From Bacteroidota bacterium (GTDB taxonomy: Bacteria > Bacteroidota > Bacteroidia > Chitinophagales > Chitinophagaceae), in NCBI GenBank assembly GCA_023418315.1, contig JAEZZY010000026.1:1-35589 (forward strand): a stretch of DNA of 35,589 bases, in the 5' to 3' direction. Positions 1 through 6,327 of this stretch are shown piece by piece. Position numbers and translations under genes: made by a program. Under the pieces are notes generated by a model, which searched no databases, was not told where the DNA came from, and was given only the letters and a program-made list of their open reading frames with translations. Within the stretch, counting starts at the first letter, position 1; each line of letters begins with the position of its first letter.

Positions 1-2466
1 GTAATTAGGCAGCTTAGGCATGGATTTCAGCTTGTTGCTTACTTCATTTTTGGCGCCGTGTTTTTCTTCGAGGAGGTTCATGATTTCTGTAGCGCGGTGT
101 AGCAGTGTATGCGGCATTCCTGCCATCTTTGCTACCTGAATACCAAAACTGTGACGACTTCCGCCCGGTTCTAATTTTCGTAAAAAAATCACCTTATTCC
201 CTGCTTCTTTATGAGTGATATGATAATTTTTCACGCCGGGCAATTGATGTTCGAGTTCATTCAGCTCGTGATAGTGCGTGGCAAAAATGGTTTTGGGTTT
301 TGTGGTATGTTGTTGCAAATACTCTACAATACTCCAGGCAATAGAAATCCCGTCATAGGTGCTGGTGCCCCTGCCAATTTCATCCAGTAATACCAGGCTG
401 CGTTCGCTCAGGTTGTTGATGATACTTGCCGTTTCATTCATCTCCACCATAAAAGTGCTTTCGCCGCCGCTGAGGTTATCCGATGCGCCTACGCGGGTGA
501 AAATTTTATCCGTAAGCCCGATTTTTGCAGCGCTCGCCGGCACAAAACTGCCTATGTGCGCCATCAGCGTAATGATGGCTACCTGCCGCAGCAAGGCGCT
601 TTTACCACTCATATTCGGACCGGTGAGGATAATGATTTGCTGCGTGTCTTTATCCAGAAAACTATCATTGGCTATATAGGCTTCTCCGGGCGGCAACTGC
701 TGTTCGATAACGGGGTGGCGACCGTCTTTTATTTCCAGGACTGCTTCCTCCAAAAGCTCCGGCATACGGTAATTATAGCGCGTGGCATTACCGGCAAAAC
801 AAAGCAGGCAATCAAGCTGCGCCACGATATGTGCATTCTGTTGAATGGACAAAATATGCGGCTCTATATCGGAAATAAGTTGCTGGTAAATTTCCATTTC
901 CAAAGCCAAAATTTTTTCTTCCGCACCTAAGATTTTCTCTTCGTATTCTTTCAGTTCGGGAGTGATGTAGCGCTCGGCATTGGTAAGGGTTTGCTTGCGT
1001 ATCCACCCGGCCGGCACCTTGTCTTTATGCGCATGAGTAACCTCCAGATAATAGCCAAATACATTATTATAGGCAATCTTCAGCGAGGTGATGCCCGTTT
1101 GTTGTGCTTCTTTGGTTTGGATTTCTAAAAGATAATTTTTGCCGCTTCGCGAAATATGCCGCAGCTTGTCCAGTTCTTCATGAATGCCATCGCGAATCAT
1201 ATTGCCTTTATGGGCAAGTGCGGGAGCTTCTTCTTCCATCACGTTTTTGATACGCTCTTCCAGTTCCTTCAAGGGCGTTATCTGCTGTGATAGTTTTTTC
1301 AATTCTTCCTTTCCGCTGCTTTCGCATACTTTGCCTATAGCAGCCATGGCATGGAGGCTGCGCGACAACTGCACCAGTTCGCGCGGATTTATTTTCTTCA
1401 ACGGTATCTTCCCGATCAGTCGCTCTACATCGCCTACTTTTTTATTAAGCTCGGTCAGTTCGCGTTGCAAATCTTGTTCTTTGATAAAATATTCCACCAA
1501 TGCCAGCCGCTGCTGTATTTTATGAATATCAAACAAAGGGAATACCAGCCATCGCTTTAAAAGGCGCGCACCCATAGGGGTTTGCGTATGGTCTATGGCT
1601 TGCAGCAACGATTTTCCCTGCTCGTTGGCAGGATGGATAAGCTCCAGGTTGCGAATGGTAAACCGGTCCATCCATAGGAAATCATGGGCAATGATACGCT
1701 GTATGCTGCTGATATGCTGCAGGTGAGGATGCTCGGTATCTTTGAGGTAATGCAATGCCACGCCTGCCGCTATGGTAGCGGATTTCAGATCGTCTATACC
1801 ATAGCCCTTCAGCGAAATGGTTTCAAAATGCTGCAACAACAAATCATGGCAATACTGCTCTTGAAAAATCCATTCATCCAGCGGGAAAGTATAGGTTTTG
1901 TTGTCTATCAACTCCCGAAATTTTTTCTGCTGTGATTTGGATAAGAGAATCTCCGAAGGTTGAAAGCTCTGTACTAATTTATCTATATATTCCAGATTGC
2001 CTTGGGCGGCGTAAAATTCACCTGTACTGATGTCTATAAAAGCTACACCGCTTTGCTGGTCGGTAAGGTGCACGGCAGCGAGGAAGTTGTTGGATTTATT
2101 GTCCAAAAGCTTGTCATTGGCGGCTACGCCCGGCGTTACAAGTTCTGTTACGCCGCGTTTCACAATACCCTTTGTGGTTTTAGGATCTTCTAATTGGTCG
2201 CAGATGGCTACGCGGTAGCCGGCTTTTACCAATTTATGCAAATAAGTATCCAGCGCGTGATGTGGGAAACCCGCCAGCTCCACACTGGATGCCGAACCGT
2301 TGCTGCGCTTAGTAAGCGTAATGCCCAGCACCCGCGAAGCAATGAGGGCATCTTCCGAAAAGGTTTCGTAAAAATCACCTACACGAAACAACAGTACCGC
2401 ATCGGGATAGCGGGATTTGATTTCTTTATGTTGTTTCATTAAAGGTGTTTCCGAGACTTTGGACAT
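1..2466 (-). CDS. mutS: DNA mismatch repair protein MutS (3' end outside window)
   Basis: MutS recognises mismatches and small loops and recruits MutL to start repair. The frame is open from an ATG at 2466 to the left edge (822 codons). The family is usually about 850-880 residues, so only the C-terminal tail is missing. The N-terminus carries the mismatch-reading F-x-E motif (F32-Y-E34, in the context GDFYETF). The ATPase domain has Walker A (GPNMSGKS, around residues 616-623, bases 598-621) and Walker B with the signature loop (LLDEIGRGTST, bases about 355-395), followed by the conserved ATHYHEL. The start fits the usual short N-terminus before the F-x-E motif. A weak -7-like TATCTTGC lies 30 bases upstream. 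Identity is very secure; the true stop lies outside the window. Confidence 0.97.
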   Translation of the reverse strand, partial: MSKVSETPLMKQHKEIKSRYPDAVLLFRVGDFYETFSEDALIASRVLGITLTKRSNGSASSVELAGFPHHALDTYLHKLVKAGYRVAICDQLEDPKTTKGIVKRGVTELVTPGVAANDKLLDNKSNNFLAAVHLTDQQSGVAFIDISTGEFYAAQGNLEYIDKLVQSFQPSEILLSKSQQKKFRELIDNKTYTFPLDEWIFQEQYCHDLLLQHFETISLKGYGIDDLKSATIAAGVALHYLKDTEHPHLQHISSIQRIIAHDFLWMDRFTIRNLELIHPANEQGKSLLQAIDHTQTPMGARLLKRWLVFPLFDIHKIQQRLALVEYFIKEQDLQRELTELNKKVGDVERLIGKIPLKKINPRELVQLSRSLHAMAAIGKVCESSGKEELKKLSQQITPLKELEERIKNVMEEEAPALAHKGNMIRDGIHEELDKLRHISRSGKNYLLEIQTKEAQQTGITSLKIAYNNVFGYYLEVTHAHKDKVPAGWIRKQTLTNAERYITPELKEYEEKILGAEEKILALEMEIYQQLISDIEPHILSIQQNAHIVAQLDCLLCFAGNATRYNYRMPELLEEAVLEIKDGRHPVIEQQLPPGEAYIANDSFLDKDTQQIIILTGPNMSGKSALLRQVAIITLMAHIGSFVPASAAKIGLTDKIFTRVGASDNLSGGESTFMVEMNETASIINNLSERSLVLLDEIGRGTSTYDGISIAWSIVEYLQQHTTKPKTIFATHYHELNELEHQLPGVKNYHITHKEAGNKVIFLRKLEPGGSRHSFGIQVAKMAGMPHTLLHRATEIMNLLEEKHGAKNEVSNKLKSMPKLPNY

Positions 2467-2495
2467 TGCGTGTTTCGTAGTTGTTGTTTCCGACG

Positions 2496-2503
2496 GCAAG
2501 ATA
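2496..2503 (-). promoter_or_regulatory. Possible -7 box upstream of mutS
   Basis: On the minus strand this reads TATCTTGC, one T short of the Bacteroidota box TAnnTTTGC, about 30 bases before the mutS ATG. No convincing -33 TTG is visible at the expected distance. This is a weak call. Confidence 0.3.
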
Positions 2504-2703
2504 ATTAAAATGAAAGATGGAAACCGTAAGATACCCGGATGGCTGCATTCCGAATTTTCACTTTGGTTAGCACCTCCCTGTTAAATTCCGTGAGACGGGA
2601 AAGGATTCGTGCGCCGCGTAGGCAGATTCTTGGCTGCTTTGAAGTAGGGCTACCTCTCGTTTCTCCTTTTTGCTGCATCGCCTTGTCCGTCATTTTCTTT
2701 TTC

Positions 2704-2736
2704 AAGTTTGACAACTTTTCAAAAGTTGTCAAACTT
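2704..2736. repeat. Perfect 33-bp palindrome (16-bp arms, 1-base centre)
   Basis: The left arm AAGTTTGACAACTTTT (2704-2719) and its exact reverse complement (2721-2736) surround a single C. As RNA it would fold into a long hairpin. No strong T-tract follows on either strand, so it does not look like a textbook terminator. It may instead be a REP-type dispersed element or a protein-binding site. It is not inside a gene. Confidence 0.85.
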
Positions 2737-2740
2737 CCAT

Positions 2741-2827
2741 TTTCTGCACTCCCCATTTTTAAAGACCTTGATTTTATTGAGTTTTGTTGGCGTTTTTAGG
2801 GAAAACAACAAATCTGGTACATTACCC
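2741..2827. repeat. Degenerate direct repeat, left copy
   Basis: This segment matches 5713-5800 in the same orientation with roughly ten differences by eye. The best-conserved blocks are TGCACTCCC, CCTTGATTTTATTGAG and the final ACAACAAATCTGGTACATT. The two copies flank the abiE/ORF6N genes. A partial third copy of the 3' block lies at 5622-5638. Confidence 0.8.
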
Positions 2828-2869
2828 CGTTGTTTGTCTTTATCATGCGAAACCGCAATTAGAGCTATT

Positions 2870-3658
2870 CTACATTTTATCAAACAAATCTTTTTTTACC
2901 AACTCGTATGCTGTATGGTAATCATAGACTTCGTCAGGACGTATCAAACCAACAATATCCCCTACGAAATAATTGTCCTGTAATTTCAGTTCCATGTTTT
3001 GTATAAACTCTTTTTGGGATGGCACATTACCGACACTGAACGTCATATATTGGCGATAGCAATGGAGTATAGTTTCAACATCCAGTTCAGCTTTCGTAAA
3101 TGCCTGATACAAATCGTATAAGTCGCGTCCTTTGCGCCTCTGATACAAGGCTCTTATCTTTGTTCCAAGGAGTTCCTCTACCTTGTAAGTGGTCAAAGAA
3201 CATTTGCCCTTAAACCAATTGGATTGCACATTGAAATCCTTTTTCTCCCAGCCCAATTCCGCAAAATGTTCGCGACAGTTAATTTCTATTTTCAAACGCA
3301 TAGGAACCACGGGAGCAATTTCAGACTCAAATCGAAATTTCATTGTCGCCATCATATCGCCAACCTCCACTCTTGCTTTTCCCAAAAAGCTCAATACTTC
3401 CCTAAGTCTGTCCAATACCTGACCTATTGGTTCGGCTTTCATCTGTACAAGGTCAATATCCTCGGAATATCTCGGCTGGGGCTGAAGGTATAATTTGTGC
3501 AAAGCTGTTCCTCCGCGAAATGCCAAGCGCTCTGCCAAATAATCATCATTGAATATTTCTACCAATGCCCGACAAATTACTAAATCCTGTTCGACCTGCT
3601 CGTTGGTTTGCCAGGAAACCGTATTGCTCCATTCTATTATATCACTCTGTGGTATCAT
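2870..3658 (-). CDS. abiEii: AbiEii-type nucleotidyltransferase toxin (type IV TA)
   Basis: This 262-residue protein belongs to the AbiEii/AbiGii nucleotidyltransferase family, the toxin half of a type IV toxin-antitoxin and abortive-infection pair. The nucleotidyltransferase core is visible: G49-G50-T51 followed by the S-E-D-I-D-L block with D67 and D69 (metal binding), an acidic strand around E125 (KIEIN), then K159/K167 in KVEELLGTKIRAL and the family signature RDLYDL at 178-183. Family work (MenA/AbiEii-type enzymes) shows GTP binding or nucleotide addition to tRNA; the substrate here is unknown. The ATG at 3658 overlaps the stop of the upstream abiEi gene by 4 bases, so the pair is translationally coupled in the usual antitoxin-first order. 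All motifs look intact, so the toxin is probably functional. Confidence 0.93.
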   Translation of the reverse strand: MIPQSDIIEWSNTVSWQTNEQVEQDLVICRALVEIFNDDYLAERLAFRGGTALHKLYLQPQPRYSEDIDLVQMKAEPIGQVLDRLREVLSFLGKARVEVGDMMATMKFRFESEIAPVVPMRLKIEINCREHFAELGWEKKDFNVQSNWFKGKCSLTTYKVEELLGTKIRALYQRRKGRDLYDLYQAFTKAELDVETILHCYRQYMTFSVGNVPSQKEFIQNMELKLQDNYFVGDIVGLIRPDEVYDYHTAYELVKKDLFDKM

Positions 3659-4464
3659 TCGTCTATTTCAATTTCTGAGTTCACAATTATTTTCCATCGT
3701 TCATCTGATGAAAACCCTTTTTTTGATACCGAAGTCTTCAACGGAACGCGAAAAAACTCCAATTCAGCTTTTTTGCACACATCATAAAGATAACTGCCTA
3801 TATCTTTCTGTAATATTACTTCCAATAGATACCCTAAACGCTGGATAGCTGTAACAGGAACTTCTTTTAAAAGGTTTTCATTTATCTGTTCAGGCTTTAT
3901 AGTTTCTGCGAGTTCATTTAAAACCGTTGCAGCCCTGTTGAGCCCGCCAATCCGTTTGTCAAATTGCACTAAATCTATTGCTGTCAAAGCCGGATTAGAT
4001 ATGTTGATATACCCGGTTTCTGTTTTCCTTTTCTCCAGAAATATAGCCGGGGTTTCTTTTTTGCTGATATAATTTATTTTAATACCTTTTTTTGTAGTGG
4101 GTCTTAATGCGGGAAAATTAGTAAATACAAAAAACTCCTGGGGTTGTTGATGTGCGGCGCCATAAAAGGCCGCTGCATTTAATAGTCCTACATAATAAGG
4201 TCTTTCTAAAAATTTCATTAACCCATCTATAAATAACGGTGGCGGCAGGATGCCTCTGGAAATATACTGAGGCGTTATGATTAGATAATAACCTTTGTGT
4301 ATAGATGTGATTTTACCCTTTTGGGTAAGCCTTGATAATTTCGATCTAAGTGTAGCTTCCTTATCATGGGCAAATGCAGTCCTTGCGTCGTTTAAGCTAA
4401 AGGAATTTTTCCCTTTCGATGCGAGGCTATCCACCCAATCCGATAATAGTAAATTACCTTTCAT
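3655..4464 (-). CDS. abiEi: AbiEi-type antitoxin / transcriptional autorepressor
   Basis: This 269-residue protein is the cognate antitoxin of AbiEii. The N-terminal part (about residues 7-66) reads as a winged helix ending in the basic KGKITSIHKGYYLI wing typical of AbiEi proteins. The larger C-terminal domain (about 70-269) is the part linked to antitoxicity in the family. In type IV systems AbiEi does not bind the toxin; it counters its effect and represses its own promoter by binding inverted repeats. Upstream there are a promoter-like pair (4481-4511) and three copies of a 10-bp ACCAACAACG word, two of them as an inverted repeat, which fits that regulation. The ATG at 4464 is well placed after the -7 box. 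It shares a 4-base overlap with abiEii. Confidence 0.9.
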   Translation of the reverse strand: MKGNLLLSDWVDSLASKGKNSFSLNDARTAFAHDKEATLRSKLSRLTQKGKITSIHKGYYLIITPQYISRGILPPPLFIDGLMKFLERPYYVGLLNAAAFYGAAHQQPQEFFVFTNFPALRPTTKKGIKINYISKKETPAIFLEKRKTETGYINISNPALTAIDLVQFDKRIGGLNRAATVLNELAETIKPEQINENLLKEVPVTAIQRLGYLLEVILQKDIGSYLYDVCKKAELEFFRVPLKTSVSKKGFSSDERWKIIVNSEIEIDE

Positions 4465-4480
4465 AAGAGTAATTTTTTGC

Positions 4481-4511
4481 GTAAAATACCGAATTTCGAC
4501 AATTTTTGCAA
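4481..4511 (-). promoter_or_regulatory. Candidate abiEi-abiEii promoter
   Basis: On the minus strand a TTG (bases 4509-4511) is followed after 20 bases by TATTTTAC (4481-4488), close to the Bacteroidota TTG-N19/21-TAnnTTTG pattern. It lies 16 bases before the abiEi ATG. The last two bases of the -7 box deviate from consensus. Confidence 0.5.
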
Positions 4512-4540
4512 AAAATCTCTTTTTAAATAGTGAATTAACA

Positions 4541-4567
4541 CCGTTGTTGGTATTATCACCAACAACG
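4541..4567. promoter_or_regulatory. Inverted-repeat candidate AbiEi operator
   Basis: CGTTGTTGGT (4542-4551) and its exact reverse complement ACCAACAACG (4558-4567) are separated by six bases, just upstream of the candidate abiE promoter. Known AbiEi antitoxins bind long inverted repeats in their own promoter. The assignment is by position and symmetry only. Confidence 0.55.
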
Positions 4568-4644
4568 AATTAATAACCTATAAATCATCCATAGGCGGCG
4601 TTTTGAAATAGATTTCTTTACTGCAATCATTGAGAGTTGTTAAT

Positions 4645-4661
4645 GATAACACCAACAACGG
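4645..4661. promoter_or_regulatory. Third copy of the ACCAACAACG word
   Basis: GATAACACCAACAACGG here matches, with one change, the reverse complement of 4541-4557. It lies about 80-100 bases further from abiEi than the inverted repeat and could be an auxiliary operator half-site. Confidence 0.4.
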
Positions 4662-4664
4662 CGG

Positions 4665-4703
4665 AAAGGATTTTGATACATATTTTAATTTACATTTTTA
4701 CCC
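4665..4703. repeat. 39-base direct repeat, copy 1
   Basis: Identical to 5581-5619 except at two positions. The shared part includes AAAGGATTTTGAT and ATTTTAATTTACATTTTTA. The two copies bracket the ORF6N gene. Confidence 0.85.
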
Positions 4704-4900
4704 CACATTGGCAAGAATGAGGCTTAGCCCTTTGCAGCATAGCTTCTTGTGCCACTCATTCAGCAATCCAATCTTCCGCAATTTACTACAGCATAGCTTA
4801 CAAAATATAATGCGGTATAATCATGAAATTTCCATTTTCTGCTCATGCTGTCAAATGTACTATTTGAAAAAATTTCTATCCTGTGGCACAAGAACTCTCG

Positions 4901-5431
4901 TTACAAATTATTTTTAGATGTTTTAAAACCAATAGGATTTCTTGGAGATGGCTTTTTCTTTTCCTCCACGATTTCTTTAATAAGCTCGAAGATGGTTTCT
5001 ATTTCTCCGTCATGCATCTTTACGTCAAAGCCTAAGTTGATAATTTTTTTATCTATCTGCTCCAATTTGGTCAGGATTTCCTGATTGGTCAGCAGTACCT
5101 CTCTAAGCCTTACAAAAATGTCAATGATTTTTATGCTTACCTCTACGGCTTTACTCGTTTTTAAAACATTGGCAAGCATTAATACTCCATGTTCTGTAAA
5201 TACATTGGGAAGCGCCCCTCCTAATACCTGTTTGGATGGTATCGCATTTTGCGACACCATCATTTCTACTTCCTGCTCTGTTAGTTTAAACATAAAGCTA
5301 TCAGGGAAGCGATTTCTATTTCTTTTTACCTGCTCGTTTAATCTTCTTGTTTCTACTCCGTACAGTTCTGCAATGTCTCTGTCTATCATTACTTTTTGTC
5401 CGCGTATCAGGTAAATTTTATTGATAATCAC
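4901..5431 (-). CDS. ORF6N-domain (KilA-N-like) DNA-binding protein
   Basis: A 176-residue protein whose N-terminal part (about residues 1-90) matches the ORF6N domain found in phage, satellite and host accessory genes: IRGQKVMIDRDIAELYGVETRRLNEQVKRN, RFPDSFMFKLT and FTEHGVLMLANVL are its signature blocks in order. The C-terminus (about 100-160) is a predicted coiled coil or helical tail. The exact role of these proteins is unknown; DNA binding is inferred from the family. The frame opens only with GTG at 5431. In frame upstream is ATG-ACC-TAA and then codons for S-I-T-I-P-D-E, which look like the usual family N-terminus cut by a stop. The gene may therefore be N-terminally shortened, or start at GTG. 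It is bracketed by 39-base direct repeats. Confidence 0.85.
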   Translation of the reverse strand: MIINKIYLIRGQKVMIDRDIAELYGVETRRLNEQVKRNRNRFPDSFMFKLTEQEVEMMVSQNAIPSKQVLGGALPNVFTEHGVLMLANVLKTSKAVEVSIKIIDIFVRLREVLLTNQEILTKLEQIDKKIINLGFDVKMHDGEIETIFELIKEIVEEKKKPSPRNPIGFKTSKNNL

Positions 5432-5580
5432 TTCATCCGGTATCGTTATGCTTTAGGTCATCGCTGATTTTTGTTTTTCAAGATTATAAACTATTTGATT
5501 AAAAATTGGAGATCACATTTTGCAACCTCCATTGGGCTTCAGCCTAAAATGGATGAAATACCGCTTCCACACTGCATTTC

Positions 5581-5619
5581 AAAGGATTTTGATGCATATT
5601 TTAATTTACATTTTTATCC
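5581..5619. repeat. 39-base direct repeat, copy 2
   Basis: Second copy of the 4665-4703 repeat, same orientation, two differences. Confidence 0.85.
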
Positions 5620-5712
5620 ACCAACAAATCTGATACACGTGGTACCTGTTTATTGATTTAGAGGCGTTTTTTAGACGGTTTTTTTACAAATTTGATATAG
5701 TACTACCTCCCG

Positions 5713-5800
5713 TTTCCTGCACTCCCTATTTTCAAAGGCCTTGATTTTATTGAGATTTATTAGCGGTTTTTTGGAAAACAACAAATCTGGTACATTACCC
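5713..5800. repeat. Degenerate direct repeat, right copy
   Basis: Partner of 2741-2827 in the same orientation. It ends 15 bases before the stop codon of the next gene (5815). Together the two copies bound about 3 kb carrying abiEii, abiEi and the ORF6N gene. Confidence 0.8.
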
Positions 5801-5814
5801 AATTTCATTGCAGA

Positions 5815-6315
5815 TTAAGGTTTATCAGGTATAATGGCATCTTGGATAGCATCTAACTTTTCAACCACACCATTACTATCTACTATTATCAGCTTTTCAA
5901 AATCAACAATAAGCTGACCTTCATAAGGTATTTTATACTTCTTGTAATCAGATAATTGCATGAGTATTGTGGAGTTTTTATGATCAGTACAATCATATGC
6001 TACTACCCAATTATATGGAGAAATACTTTCAAATTGTCTTAACCCTTTTCTAGATCCCGGAGAATAATCATTGGAATATATCTTTTCATTAATAATATAT
6101 TGAAACTTAAAATAGCCACCACTTCTGCCAGGCATATTGACCTCAATTAATCTGCCAGATGTAAACTTGTAATTTTTAGATAATGACAAGTCATTTTGAT
6201 TATTATAGCCATTGTAAAACAACAAAATAAGTGATAAGATACTTAAAATCACTATAGAATATATCTGTCCTTTCGCTTTTTTCAACTTTGCGGCAAACCA
6301 TTTGGTTTTCGACAT
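5815..6315 (-). CDS. Single-pass membrane protein, candidate immunity protein of the RHS gene
   Basis: I do not recognise a specific family. The 166-residue protein has a basic N-terminal tail (KTKWFAAKLKKAKG), one clear transmembrane helix (about residues 18-34) and a soluble remainder of about 130 residues. That part (GRLIEV..GGYFKFQYIINEK.., then a VAYDCTDHKNS segment) faintly resembles the DUF3592 layout. It starts 12 bases after the stop of the RHS-core gene and is on the same strand, so both are probably on one transcript. This is the standard position of an immunity gene behind a polymorphic toxin, and a membrane location would suit protection against a membrane- or periplasm-acting tip. 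The role is inferred from position only. Confidence 0.7.
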   Translation of the reverse strand: MSKTKWFAAKLKKAKGQIYSIVILSILSLILLFYNGYNNQNDLSLSKNYKFTSGRLIEVNMPGRSGGYFKFQYIINEKIYSNDYSPGSRKGLRQFESISPYNWVVAYDCTDHKNSTILMQLSDYKKYKIPYEGQLIVDFEKLIIVDSNGVVEKLDAIQDAIIPDKP

Positions 6316-6327
6316 ATTGTTAATAAT

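Larger units (their letters stand above)
2467..2869. other. Intergenic region between mutS and abiEii
   Basis: About 400 bases with no credible gene. It holds a perfect 33-bp palindrome (2704-2736) followed directly by one copy of an ~88-bp direct repeat (2741-2827). The words CTACCTC and CGTTTC at 2648-2661 recur just before the other repeat copy at 5702-5716. In the left copy, therefore, the palindrome and its surroundings appear inserted inside a longer ancestral repeat. Confidence 0.6.
4465..4900. other. Intergenic region between abiEi and the ORF6N gene
   Basis: No gene is visible. The abiEi-proximal 200 bases hold the candidate promoter and operator words, followed by a 39-base repeat copy (4665-4703). 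From there to 4900 I see only AT-rich sequence. Confidence 0.6.
5432..5814. other. Repeat-rich intergenic region
   Basis: No credible gene. It contains a 39-base repeat copy (5581-5619), a short piece of the flanking repeat (5622-5638, CAACAAATCTGATACAC) and the right copy of the ~88-bp repeat (5713-5800). The mix suggests an old, layered set of dispersed repeats at the islet edge. Confidence 0.6.

Noticed and set aside
2505..2756. 83-codon minus-strand frame between mutS and abiEii
   Set aside because: It runs through the palindrome and into the direct repeat, shows no domain pattern and has low-complexity composition; best read as repeat DNA.
4901..5431. A prophage at the ORF6N gene
   Set aside because: No capsid, tail, lysis or integrase genes are near; ORF6N genes occur in many accessory regions.
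5471..5656. 61-codon plus-strand frame
   Set aside because: It is built mainly from the 39-base and flanking repeats; no protein pattern.
2741..5800. CRISPR-like direct repeats
   Set aside because: Only two or three degenerate copies, hundreds to thousands of bases apart, with genes between them; no array structure.
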